Assembly: GCF_002929305.1 (NCBI RefSeq)
Contig: NZ_PJIO01000002.1
Location: 62,001 to 126,000 of the forward strand
Length of the DNA: 64,000 nucleotides
From: Arthrobacter sp. GMC3
Lineage (GTDB): Bacteria > Actinomycetota > Actinomycetes > Actinomycetales > Micrococcaceae
Reading direction: 5' to 3'
Shown: in pieces, positions 26,901 to 33,729 of the stretch
Position numbering within the stretch: position 1 is the first letter of the stretch
Layout: each line of letters opens with the position of its first letter
Position numbers and translations under genes: made by a program
Notes under the pieces: model-generated
The model's input: only the letters and a program-made list of their open reading frames with translations
What the model was told of the DNA's origin: nothing
The model's database searches: none

Positions 26901-27387
26901 ACTAGCCGATTTGGCTGTGTCGAAGTCGGCCGAGCGAAGCGAAGCCGTTCTCGGTGACAATCTCACGTACACCATCACCGTTTCCAATGCCGGTCCGTCG
27001 GCTGCGTTGAATCCCGTGGTGACTGATGTGTTGCCCAAGGGCCTCAGTTTTGTGAGCGCCAAACCCAGCACCGGTGCCTATGATTCGGTAACGGGCGCCT
27101 GGACCATGCCGAGCCTGGCATCAGGGAGTTCGGCGACCTTGCTGGTTGTCACCAAAGTGGACGCTGTAGGCAAGATCGTCAACACTGCCACAGCACGTTC
27201 GGACACCCCCGATCCCAGTGCACCCAACAATGCCTCGTCCGCCGAGATCATCAGCACGGCGCCTGTGGTACCCGGGGCGGGTTTGGGCAGCACAGGCGCG
27301 GCCATTGCCGGGCCGCTCGGCTTGGCCTTGGCGCTGTTGGCCATCGGGTTTGTTGTGGTGGGGATCCGCCGCCGCAAGGTGAGCTAG
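20920..27387 (+). CDS. Giant DUF11-repeat surface protein
   Basis: A 2155-residue exported protein. A signal peptide (about 1-36) is followed by a galactose-binding-like DUF642-type domain (about 60-225: 'VTLVNGGFEQP', 'VPGWT', 'FVELNANLPSTLFQDVATTPGQ'). One divergent and 14 clear DUF11 beta-sandwich repeats of about 125 residues follow, each opening ADLAVxK and containing NxGPSxA and a closing xPANN-type motif. The first clear repeat starts at residue 381. The C-terminus has LGSTG, a hydrophobic helix and RRRK, like a sortase signal with Gly for Pro. Start is GTG 20920. Probably a cell-wall stalk or adhesin. It stands alone, with terminators on both sides. Confidence 0.88.
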   Translation: MNTRFPVLKRLISSTASVALLSAMVLSGVAGPAVAAPVAADAQAAALALPDTQSPKQCNPPVTLVNGGFEQPAISLGGNQTMNDSQVPGWTVANSANDHLVEMWSTGFLSTPSAEGKQFVELNANLPSTLFQDVATTPGQVLRWSLKHRGRSGTDVMDVLIGSPSGTLASQTKGLSDGMAWGTHTGTYTVPAGQTTSRFAFKAISSSNNNPSYGNFLDDISFGTQPCVITTKSVTNLNGRSPAQAGDILRYTVDTGNNGGTPAKQMVLNDTIPTGTSYVPGSMKILTGPGQGSYTDAVGDDRAEFTANAVKIRLGNGAMATAGGDLSPATTTSVTFDVSVNAAATAVDVVNVANVKYGDDWDALTKTATTNTVATPVAPAADLAVAKKINTSPVIAGKSISYTITASNKGPANATGVTVVDQLPSGLANAVGTVNGQPCTVAGASMSCAVGNLANQASVDIAVTADVPAATDPGALLSNTVRISGNETDPVSANNVAAANATVATSADLAITKEFTPVIPVAGEAVTYTLKVNNAGPSDARNVTVVDPLDPEVTFVSAAVTAGGGVCPPPTAGVVSCDLGTVPVGGTVTIQVVATIAPGADAVVQNSAAVSSSTPDPDSSNNASSVKFQPTMVSDIEVTKAVVAPSDPSKVAAGGSVSYAVTVKNNGSSVAKNTVLTDTLPAGLTLTSVTGAASCVSSPSAPEIRCEWASLAVDEVATITIVATVDPNTPAGSIRNTATAVSAAFDVNPANNSASADITVITNADLAVAKTATISPIVPGLKDGMKYKILLTNNGPSTASAVVVSDAIPAGMLSATTSTPGCIIDGGVLSCLIARLAPDAVGVSIEITGTLDPAYSGASIGNTAVVTSATPDNKPENNTSAVTTPVKPDVDIAVTKTASGAAVNQGGASDYVITITNKGPSAAHDVRLTDAPGPGLTLGSGGSDTGVYDYRDGSWSVGSLAVGETKELRVSNNAVSSGALSNTVTAVTSSNEQAFNMANNTATAKVTSAPSADVAITKTVNNAAPKQGDTVRYSLKVTNFGPADAVGVVANDALPVGVQIVSAVSSVGSYDFGTGDWTIGTLANGATQTLTLTVTVTGAGAITNTATVASSTYDPVKANNTADAILNSAPSADLAIVKTLTSGPMIAGTKASYELTITNKGPSDATALTIADTVPVSLTNATAISSKAICTVVNQQVNCAAETLARGDTFTVAVSADIPANAVVGTVVANTATVTGAQHDPSPSDNVSTVVGIVTAATDVGIVKTLLTEIPVAGQDVSYELAVTNAGPSDAANVSVTDIRNADLTIVSVVTPQGSCTTAAVIRCDLGTVAAGQSVKLTMVAKVVSSVIDKTNNTATVSTSTPDTNPANDASSVGFQPVTEADLVVTKQASTPIIVAGASFSYTVGVQNNGPSDAQFVVLSDTVPAGMKISVVDNNACAINQAKTGIECTWATLAAGADQSVTVYVLVDAAAIPGATINTASALSGTFDPDASNNAASAPVEIIASADLSTIKKAKSAATPGKPLSYTVEVSNNGPSMARGVNLTDMLPSELKNASSLTAGCTVTGQLLSCLVDTLAFGDTFTAEITADVDPAFAGGTITNVATATSATPDQNLTNNAGKAVVAATPVADLSVTKTANAVSVNQGEEVTYQLTVRNNGPSSAAGVQVLEKPGAGVRIDSAQPSEGAWDGASSTWTIGALASGAEATLTLTATMTGAGTLTNAASVSADTVDPNPANNAASVDVETAPTADVAILKTASSPAPLAGETVTYTLTVSNYGPSAAQNVVVTDPLADGLGANSISTDKGTCVATSPLKCTIDSLGQGETAVITIVAKVSPELDATQLSNTATVTSATHDADLSNNSSTVSVAPTALADIAVTKKASATSVSVGGEISYELVVTNAGPATAKGVIVTDPLPVGLTAVQSSSTAGTCSGDATVLCALGDLAPGANVTVDIKVSVAAAAIPGMSTNTAMVTSPTPDPDVANNSSSAAVMITGLADLAVSKSAERSEAVLGDNLTYTITVSNAGPSAALNPVVTDVLPKGLSFVSAKPSTGAYDSVTGAWTMPSLASGSSATLLVVTKVDAVGKIVNTATARSDTPDPSAPNNASSAEIISTAPVVPGAGLGSTGAAIAGPLGLALALLAIGFVVVGIRRRKVS

Positions 27388-27413
27388 CGAAGGCGGCCGA
27401 CTTGCGGCCGCCG

Positions 27414-27466
27414 ACGTAACGAAATGGACGGGACAGTCACAACGTGTCCCGTCCATTTCGCTACGT
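27414..27466. terminator. Bidirectional terminator
   Basis: A 22-bp stem with one mismatch (arms 27414-27435 and 27445-27466, loop GTCACAACG). It lies between the DUF11 gene (plus) and marR (minus). A second small hairpin, GGCGGCCG/CGGCCGCC with loop ACTTG, lies just upstream at about 27392-27412. Confidence 0.8.
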
Positions 27467-27488
27467 TCAAGTGTGCGGTCCGCCCGGG

Positions 27489-27977
27489 TTAGGGGGAGAC
27501 GTCTTCCTGTGCTGGCGCGGTCAGAGAATCTTTTGCCGCCACGGTTGCCTCCGTCATCTCCGCAAGGAACCGCTGGACAATCGCCAGCTCTTCCGGAGAA
27601 TAATTCTGCAGCGAAACACTCATCTGCGCGGCGAGCGGGGTGAAAAGTTCACGGCCCACGGCCCGGGCGTGCTCGGTCATGGCGAGTTGGATCTGGCGAC
27701 GGTCAGTTTCGCTGCGTTTCCTATTGACGTGTCCGGATTTCTCCAGCCGATCCACCAGTGCCGTGGTTGCTGGCGAACTCAGGTTCAGGGCGTCCCCGAG
27801 TTTTCCCGGGGTCATGGCATTTCCGTCCAGGCCGGGTCGAATGAGAAACCCCAAGGCGTTCAGGTCGGTCCTGTGCAGACCGTGCAGTGACGCCACCCGT
27901 TCCACGTACCTGTCCGACTCCAGGGAGAACTCCCGCATGGCTGCCAAGAGTTTGCCGTAAGGATTGCTTGCTTTCAT
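27489..27977 (-). CDS. MarR family transcriptional regulator
   Basis: A 162-residue winged-helix regulator. The DNA-binding core is about residues 35-105: 'LHRTDLNALGFLI', 'LGDALNLSSPATTALVDRLEKSGHVNRKRSETDRRQIQLAMTE', where the last Asp-Arg-Arg is the wing. It is divergent from the MMPL exporter gene (96 bases between starts). This fits local repression relieved by a ligand that the exporter removes. A direct repeat AATCTCT (28020 and 28034) in the gap is a possible but weak binding site. Confidence 0.9.
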   Translation of the reverse strand: MKASNPYGKLLAAMREFSLESDRYVERVASLHGLHRTDLNALGFLIRPGLDGNAMTPGKLGDALNLSSPATTALVDRLEKSGHVNRKRSETDRRQIQLAMTEHARAVGRELFTPLAAQMSVSLQNYSPEELAIVQRFLAEMTEATVAAKDSLTAPAQEDVSP

Positions 27978-28073
27978 ACCCTCTATCTTCCGCCATCCGG
28001 GGAAGGAAAGTATCCCCTAAATCTCTACTATCGAATCTCTCCATCATGGAAGTAATATGGTGGAATGGATCTT

Positions 28074-30257
28074 ATGAATTGGCAGCCCAGACGATGGCTT
28101 CGCATTGTCCTTCCCACCGCTTTGATCATCATTTGGCTGGCAGTAGCCGGACTCGGCGGACCCACATTTGGCAAGATTTCCGAGGTCTCCACCAATGATC
28201 AGGCCGCCTTCCTGCCTGCCAGCGCCGAGTCGACGGCGGTACAGGACTGGCAGTCGAAGTTTGTGGACAGCGCAAGCATTCCGGCCGTGGTGGTCCTGAC
28301 TTCCCCGCGGCTCCTGACGCCGGCCCAGTTGGCGGAAATTGGGACGCTCTCCACAAAGCTTGGCGCCGTTGACGGCGTTCAAAAGCCTGTTGCTCCCCAG
28401 ACCACCACCATCGCCGGTCCCATTCCCTCCAGCGACCAAATGGCGGTGGAATTCCTTGTACCCGTGGCCGACGTCGGAAACGTCAAGGCGGTGGTGGCCG
28501 ATCTACGGGATGTTATTGGGGCCAATTTGCCGGCAGGCATGAGTTCGTACGTGACAGGCCCCGCCGGTCTGACCGCCGACCTCGTCAACGCGTTCTCCGG
28601 GATCGACGGCATCCTTTTGCTGGTGGCGCTGCTGGCAGTCTTCGTGATTTTGCTGGTGGTGTACAGGTCCGTGGTGCTGCCCATCCTGGTGCTGCTGACC
28701 TCCGTGGTGGCCCTGTGTGGGGCCATCGTCGTCGTCTTCTACCTCGCCAAATGGGACGTCATCAAGCTCAACGGCCAGAGCCAGGGCATCCTCTCGATCC
28801 TGGTGATTGGCGCCGCCACCGACTACTCGTTGCTGCTGGTGGCCAGATTCCGTGAGGCCCTCCACGAGGTCCAATCGAAGTGGACGGCGCTCGGCCGGGC
28901 CTTCAAGGGTGCGTGGGAGCCCATTGTGGCCTCGGGTGGAACTGTCATCCTGGCACTGCTCTGCCTGCTGTTTTCGGACCTGAATTCCAACCGCAGCCTG
29001 GGCCCGATCGCCGCGATCGGCATCTTCTTCTCCCTCCTGGCCGCGCTGACGTTCCTGCCGGCACTGTTGCTCGCCTTTGGGCGCGGAGCCTTCTGGCCGT
29101 TCCTGCCCAGGGTTGAGCACATCCACAAGCACACTGCCCCCGTGCCTGCGCAAGGGCTGGATGCCATGGCCCAGAACGACGTCGACCGTGGGCTTGCAGG
29201 GATTGGCGGGCTGTGGCGCCGGGTTGGCCTATTGATTGCCCGCAGGCCCAGGGCGACGTGGGTCCTGACGCTGGTCCTTTTGTTGGCAGCAGGAACGGGA
29301 ATCTTCCAACTGCAAGCCAACGGGGTCTCGCAAACCCAGGTCATTCTGGGGGCCAGCAATGCCGTGGACGGTCAGAAGGTGCTGGCCGAGCACTTCGACG
29401 CCGGCAGCGGGAGTCCTGTGGTGATCATCGCCGATCAGGGCAAACAAGCGCAGGTGGTCTCCGCCGTGGAAGGGGTGAAAGGGATTGCCAGCGCCAGTGT
29501 CTATACGGGATCCGGGCGGCCAGATGCCACGGCGGCTCCGGTGGTCAAGGACGGGCGGGTGCTGATCAACGCCACCCTCGCCGACCAGGCCGACTCCGAC
29601 GCGGCCGAGCAGGTGGTGCAGGACCTACGCGCACAACTTCCGGCCGTGGATTCAGGCGTGCTGGTGGGCGGTGTCAGTGCCATTGCCCTTGACACCAATG
29701 TCACCGCGCAACGCGACCTGGTGAAAATTGTCCCCCTGGTGCTGGTGGTGATCTTGCTGGTGCTCATGCTCTTGTTGCGTTCCATTGTGGCCCCGCTGGT
29801 GCTGATCGGCTCGGTGGTGCTTTCCTACGGGGCGGCCATGGGGATTTCGGCGATCGTGTTCAACCACGTGTTCGGCTTCCCCGGCGCCGACGCCACGGTG
29901 CCACTGTTTGGGTTCGTATTTCTCGTGGCGCTTGGGGTGGATTACAACATCTTCCTCATGACCCGTGTACGGGAGGAGGCCAAGATTATGGGCACCCGGG
30001 CCGGTGTGCTGCGCGGACTGGGCAAGACGGGGAGCGTGATTACCTCGGCCGGTGTGGTGCTGGCGGCAACCTTTGCCGCGCTTGGCGTGATTCCCCTACT
30101 GTTCCTAGCCCAGCTGGCGTTCATTGTGGCCTTCGGAGTGCTGCTGGACACCGTGGTGGTGCGTTCGCTGCTGGTCCCGGCACTCTCCTATGACATTGGC
30201 CGACACCTGTGGTGGCCGGCCAAACTAGGCCGCGCACAGAAAGAGGTGGAATCATAG
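28074..30257 (+). CDS. MMPL family transporter
   Basis: About 727 residues. An RND-superfamily exporter of the actinobacterial MMPL/YdfJ type, with 12 predicted membrane helices in two halves. The first helix leads to 'GGPTFGKISEVSTND', a marker of this subgroup. Each half has a membrane core with the family's Asp-Tyr pairs: 'VIGAATDYSLLLVARFREAL' (about residue 240) and 'VALGVDYNIFLMTRVREEA' (about 625), used in proton coupling. ATG 28074 is preferred to ATG 28065 because GGTGGA lies nine bases upstream. Substrate unknown. It ends 4 bases before the next gene. Confidence 0.9.
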   Translation: MNWQPRRWLRIVLPTALIIIWLAVAGLGGPTFGKISEVSTNDQAAFLPASAESTAVQDWQSKFVDSASIPAVVVLTSPRLLTPAQLAEIGTLSTKLGAVDGVQKPVAPQTTTIAGPIPSSDQMAVEFLVPVADVGNVKAVVADLRDVIGANLPAGMSSYVTGPAGLTADLVNAFSGIDGILLLVALLAVFVILLVVYRSVVLPILVLLTSVVALCGAIVVVFYLAKWDVIKLNGQSQGILSILVIGAATDYSLLLVARFREALHEVQSKWTALGRAFKGAWEPIVASGGTVILALLCLLFSDLNSNRSLGPIAAIGIFFSLLAALTFLPALLLAFGRGAFWPFLPRVEHIHKHTAPVPAQGLDAMAQNDVDRGLAGIGGLWRRVGLLIARRPRATWVLTLVLLLAAGTGIFQLQANGVSQTQVILGASNAVDGQKVLAEHFDAGSGSPVVIIADQGKQAQVVSAVEGVKGIASASVYTGSGRPDATAAPVVKDGRVLINATLADQADSDAAEQVVQDLRAQLPAVDSGVLVGGVSAIALDTNVTAQRDLVKIVPLVLVVILLVLMLLLRSIVAPLVLIGSVVLSYGAAMGISAIVFNHVFGFPGADATVPLFGFVFLVALGVDYNIFLMTRVREEAKIMGTRAGVLRGLGKTGSVITSAGVVLAATFAALGVIPLLFLAQLAFIVAFGVLLDTVVVRSLLVPALSYDIGRHLWWPAKLGRAQKEVES

Positions 30258-30261
30258 TCAT

Positions 30262-31728
30262 ATGACTTCACAAGACGCCGCGATCACCACGTCCATGCCT
30301 GTCCCCACGGCGGAGAATCCCCGGGTTCCCCGCTTGGCGAACGTTAAGGCGTTCACCGACTACATGAGTACGGGGTGGGGCACTCCGGACAGGACCCCGC
30401 CGGTGGTTGCCGGTGCGGCCGCGGCAGCGGCGGAGCACCGAGCCCGGCTCTCCGAGCTCTTCCGCGGCCAAGCGCTTGTTATCGGGGCTGGCACCGCGCC
30501 TGTGCGAAGCTACGACACGTACTACGACTTCCGCCCGGATTCTGACTTCTACTGGCTGACAGGTGCCGCGATCGACGGCGCCGTCCTGGTGATGACGCCG
30601 TCGGCCTCCGGTCACGATGCCACTTTGTTCATTCCGGCACCGTTCTACCCCGACAACCCCGAGTTCTTCACCAACGCCGCCCACGGCGAAATGTGGGTTG
30701 GCGCCGCCTCCGACTTCTCCGATTGGGCAGCAGCCCTCTCCCTGGTGGTCAAGCCCCTGGGCGAGCTCGACGGCGGGATTGTCGCGGCCATGCGGGCGGG
30801 ATCGCCTGCCTTGGGTGCTGGCAAGCTGCCTGCGGGCCTTGCCTCGCGCCATGGAATCGACGCCGGGGTCGCGTTGGGTCGCGAGCTGTCCGACCTGCGC
30901 ATGGTCAAGGATGGCTGGGAGATTGCCCAACTCCGTGAGGCCGTTGACCACACCGTGGACGGTTTTGCCGCCGTGGTCCGTGAAGTTCCCAACGCCATCA
31001 AGAAGGGTGGCGAACGCTGGTTGCAGGGCACCTTCGACCGGCACGCCCGCACCACGGGCAACGGCGTGGGTTATGCCACGATTGTGGGTAGTGGCAAGCA
31101 CGCACCCACCCTGCACTGGGTGCGCTGCGACGGCCCGGTCCTGGAGGACATGCCGCTGCTGCTTGACATGGGAGTGGAGACGAAGAGCTTCTACACGGCC
31201 GACGTCACGCGCACTTTCCCGGGATCGGGTACCTTTAGCCCCATTCAGCGCCAAGTGCACGACCTTGTGGAGAAGTCGCACAGGGCTGGTCTGGCCCAGG
31301 TGGGTCCCGGCAAGTATTTTGCCGATTTTCATGAGGCCTGCATGGAGGTCATCGCCAACGGTTTGAACGACTGGGGTCTGCTGCCGGTCTCCGTTGATGA
31401 GGCGCTGTCCCCGAAGGGTCAACACCACCGCCGCTACCTGGTGTGCGGTGTTGGTCACCACTTGGGTCTGGATTGCCACGACTGTGGCCAGTCCAGCTAC
31501 GAAAGCTACCAGGGTGCCCCCATGGTGCCCGGCATGGTTCTGACGGTGGAACCGGGGCTGTACTTCCACGAGAACGATCTCACCGTGCCCCCGGAATTGC
31601 GCGGCATTGGCGTGCGCCTTGAGGATGACATTGTGGTGACAGCCACCGGATCGGACGTCATCTCTGACGCGCTGCCATTGGATGCCTCCGGCATCGAGGC
31701 CTGGATGAAGCGAGCCATCCAGGGGTAA
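30262..31728 (+). CDS. pepP: Xaa-Pro aminopeptidase (M24B)
   Basis: A 488-residue aminopeptidase P, which removes N-terminal residues that precede proline. The N-terminal domain (about 50-200) has 'YDTYYDFRPDSDFYWLTG'. The pita-bread catalytic domain holds the dinuclear metal ligands in 'LLLDMGVE', 'YTADVTRTFPGSG', 'VGHHLGLDCHD', 'LTVEPGLYF' and 'GVRLEDDIVV'. It is 4 bases after the MMPL gene, so perhaps co-transcribed. It fits the proline-peptide theme of the following region, but no shared regulatory site was seen. Confidence 0.93.
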   Translation: MTSQDAAITTSMPVPTAENPRVPRLANVKAFTDYMSTGWGTPDRTPPVVAGAAAAAAEHRARLSELFRGQALVIGAGTAPVRSYDTYYDFRPDSDFYWLTGAAIDGAVLVMTPSASGHDATLFIPAPFYPDNPEFFTNAAHGEMWVGAASDFSDWAAALSLVVKPLGELDGGIVAAMRAGSPALGAGKLPAGLASRHGIDAGVALGRELSDLRMVKDGWEIAQLREAVDHTVDGFAAVVREVPNAIKKGGERWLQGTFDRHARTTGNGVGYATIVGSGKHAPTLHWVRCDGPVLEDMPLLLDMGVETKSFYTADVTRTFPGSGTFSPIQRQVHDLVEKSHRAGLAQVGPGKYFADFHEACMEVIANGLNDWGLLPVSVDEALSPKGQHHRRYLVCGVGHHLGLDCHDCGQSSYESYQGAPMVPGMVLTVEPGLYFHENDLTVPPELRGIGVRLEDDIVVTATGSDVISDALPLDASGIEAWMKRAIQG

Positions 31729-31745
31729 GCGCGCCTTAAACGACA

Positions 31746-31784
31746 ATGGCCTGGTGTGAATCATGAGGATTCACACCAGGCCAT
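31746..31784. terminator. Bidirectional terminator
   Basis: A perfect 17-bp stem, ATGGCCTGGTGTGAATC (31746-31762) with its complement (31768-31784) and a 5-base loop ATGAG. It lies between convergent pepP and the WXG100 gene. Confidence 0.85.
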
Positions 31785-31846
31785 CGCTTTGGGCCATTGA
31801 TGGGCCCACGCCCTCCCTGGCCGAGAAACCATGCCAGGAGCGGGGA

Positions 31847-32113
31847 CTAGGAGGAAGCGTTGAGCTGTTCCTGCTTCTGCTTGTTCACGAGGTTCTTGAC
31901 ACTTTCCAATTCCTGGGACACGCGGGTCAGCGCGGTCTTGTGCTGGGGCCACTGCGTCGACTTGAAGCGAGTAGCATCCGGGCCTTCCCAGCGAACGGAC
32001 TGTGCCTTGCTGTCCAACATGGCGGTGAGCTGGTGAATCTGCTCCACAGCCTGGTTCAGCTTCGTGGCCAATTCGCCCATGTCCTGCGGGTCGTTACCAA
32101 TCATTCCAGCCAT
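31847..32113 (-). CDS. WXG100 family (ESAT-6-like) protein
   Basis: An 88-residue helical hairpin protein. The Trp-x-Gly turn is 'VRWEGPDATRF' (WEG). Flanking amphipathic helices are 'MGELATKLNQAVEQIHQLTAML' and 'TRVSQELESVKNLVNKQKQEQ'. WXG100 proteins are small type VII (ESX) secretion substrates. The ATG 32113 has GAAGGATG upstream and drops three residues from an earlier ATG. No ESX ATPase, membrane component or partner WXG100 gene is in the window, so it is an orphan. Confidence 0.88.
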   Translation of the reverse strand: MAGMIGNDPQDMGELATKLNQAVEQIHQLTAMLDSKAQSVRWEGPDATRFKSTQWPQHKTALTRVSQELESVKNLVNKQKQEQLNASS

Positions 32114-32297
32114 GATGCACATCCTTCGTGTAGTGGAGTTCGCCTCTCCGGGCGGTCCGGAGCAGCTATTACCTAGAATCTATCCCGACCCCGGACAGTC
32201 CGTCGATGGGTTGCACTGCCCATGAAGAACTCCCCATAACGTTTGAAAGGGAATGTTTCATTCGGGTCTCAATTGCGCCGGCGGAGTGGACAAACTG

Positions 32298-32326
32298 TTG
32301 ACACCCCACGCCGTGCTATGTGATAT
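32298..32326 (+). promoter_or_regulatory. livJ promoter with overlapping GntR-type operator
   Basis: TTGACA (32298-32303), a 17-base spacer and TGATAT (32321-32326) form a good primary-sigma promoter. ATGTGATAT at 32318-32326 matches the ATGTNAYAT palindrome found before the hydroxyproline genes and covers the -10, which fits direct repression. The rest of 32114-32427 has a small GAATG-TTT-CATTC palindrome at 32251-32263 and nothing else I can name. Confidence 0.7.
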
Positions 32327-32427
32327 TTTACTGATCGGGGAGTGTGAGCAACCCGACAATAGACAAGCGTGTGGGGACGTTCCTGCATGGTGGATTTGGT
32401 TTTGTCACGTCAAAGGAGATGCAGGCA

Positions 32428-33594
32428 ATGAAACTTCGAATTCCCAAGGTATTTGCTGTTGGTGCGGTAGCGGCAGCCCTGCTGGCGACCACGGGCTGTG
32501 GTGGCATCCTAGGTGGCAGCGACAGTAAGACCGCCGATTCTGGTCCCATCAAGATTGCCGCCGTCATTCCGCTCTCCGGTTCCAGCGCGCCCACTGGCGT
32601 GTACATGAAGAACGGCATGCAGATGGCCGTTGATGAAATCAATGCCAAGGGGGGCGTGCTTGGCCGCCAGCTCCAGTTTGATCCCGAAGATGAGGCCTGT
32701 GACCCCACCCAGGCAGCGGCCGCAGCCAACAAGGCCGTCTCCAACGGTGCTGTGATCTCCGTGGGCGGGTACTGCTCAGGGGCCACGCTGCCCACGCTGC
32801 CCATCTTCAACAAGGCCAACATCCCCATGATCATCCCGGCCGCCAACTCCCAGGAGTTGGTGAACCAGAAACTGCCCAACGTGTTCCTGATCAACGGCAC
32901 GGGCGTCCAGCAGGCGGCCGCTGCTGTGAAGTTCATGGTCAAGGACGGCGTCAAGACTGTGGCTCTGGTTGATGACAACACGAGCTACTCCAAAGACATT
33001 GCCGCCCAGACCAAGAAGGACCTGGAGTCCGACGGCGGCGTCAAGGTTGCGCTGTCCACCTCGGTTACGGCAGGGGAAAGCGACTACTCCTCGGTGGTTC
33101 ACGACATCATGGGTGCCAACCCGGACATGCTGTACTGGACCGGCTACTACCAAGAAGGTGGCCTGATCATCAACCAGCTCAAGGCTGCCGGTTACCAGGG
33201 CAAAATCATGGTGGCCGACGGTAGCGTCGACGCATCCTTGATTCAGATCGCTGGCGCATCCAACGCCGAGGGCGTCTTCGCAACCATGACCCAGACCCCC
33301 GACACCATCAAGGGCGCCGAAACCTGGATCGCCGACTACACCAAGAAGTTTGGCTCGGCTCCCGGCCCTTACTCCACCCAGTCCTACGACGCCGTCCGGG
33401 TCGCAGCCGAGGCAATCACCAAGGCCGGCAGTACCGACGGCACCAAGGTGATCGCGGCCTTGCAGGCGATTGATGGCTTCCAACTGTTCTCCGGCCCCCT
33501 GAAGTTCACCCCGGAACACACCCTGACCAACGGTGGCTTCCAGATTCTTGTGGTCAAGGACGGCAAGTTCGTCCTCAAGGACACCCTGAGCTAG
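32428..33594 (+). CDS. livJ: Branched-chain-type ABC transporter substrate-binding lipoprotein
   Basis: A 388-residue lipoprotein. The signal peptide ends in the lipobox ATTGC, with Cys24 as the lipid anchor. The Leu/Ile/Val-binding fold follows: 'IKIAAVIPLSGSSAPTGVYM', 'AVDEINAKGGVLGRQL', 'DPTQAAAAANKAV', and 'GYCSGATLPTLPIF' at the ligand pocket. ATG 32428 is preferred: AAAGGAG lies nine bases upstream and the signal peptide starts there. The promoter carries the same palindrome as the hydroxyproline operons, and a proline racemase-family enzyme ends the operon. I therefore infer a hydroxyproline or proline-type substrate rather than leucine. Confidence 0.92.
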   Translation: MKLRIPKVFAVGAVAAALLATTGCGGILGGSDSKTADSGPIKIAAVIPLSGSSAPTGVYMKNGMQMAVDEINAKGGVLGRQLQFDPEDEACDPTQAAAAANKAVSNGAVISVGGYCSGATLPTLPIFNKANIPMIIPAANSQELVNQKLPNVFLINGTGVQQAAAAVKFMVKDGVKTVALVDDNTSYSKDIAAQTKKDLESDGGVKVALSTSVTAGESDYSSVVHDIMGANPDMLYWTGYYQEGGLIINQLKAAGYQGKIMVADGSVDASLIQIAGASNAEGVFATMTQTPDTIKGAETWIADYTKKFGSAPGPYSTQSYDAVRVAAEAITKAGSTDGTKVIAALQAIDGFQLFSGPLKFTPEHTLTNGGFQILVVKDGKFVLKDTLS

Positions 33595-33605
33595 CGCCGC
33601 CGCGT

Positions 33606-33682
33606 CCCCACGCCGGGCGTCGCTCGGCGTGGGGCCTTTGCGAGCCAAGCTTCACAACCGGCGGGCCACGATCCCGCCGGTT
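33606..33682 (+). terminator. Two tandem hairpins between livJ and livH
   Basis: The first is CCCCACGCCG/CGGCGTGGGG (33606-33634, 9-base loop) followed by CCTTTG. The second is AACCGGCGGG/CCCGCCGGTT (33656-33682, 7-base loop) followed by GGGTCACTTT. Neither has a strong T-tract. They probably act as partial terminators or RNA stabilisers that raise binding-protein expression over the membrane subunits. Confidence 0.6.
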
Positions 33683-33729
33683 GGGTCACTTTAGGTATCT
33701 GTAAGACTTTTCAGTCAAGGCGGGACGGC

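Noticed and set aside
21600-27250. CRISPR-like or tandem DNA repeats in the DUF11 gene
   Set aside because: The periodicity is at protein level (about 125 residues). DNA copies are too diverged and too long for CRISPR or satellite repeats.
20920-27387. Internal minus-strand open frames within the DUF11 gene
   Set aside because: They repeat with the same period as the DUF11 units and are the reverse reading of repeated coding DNA.
28020-28040. Direct repeat AATCTCT between marR and the MMPL gene as an operator
   Set aside because: Seven-base direct repeats are weak evidence, and MarR sites are normally inverted repeats. Mentioned only in the marR entry.
30268-31764. A 498-codon open frame on the minus strand opposite the aminopeptidase gene
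   Set aside because: It mirrors the codon pattern of the high-GC gene on the other strand, has His/Gly/Val-rich composition with no family features, and lacks a ribosome site.
32251-32263. Palindrome GAATG-TTT-CATTC as a fifth regulon operator
   Set aside because: It does not match ATGTNAYAT and may be chance. It lies far upstream of the livJ promoter.
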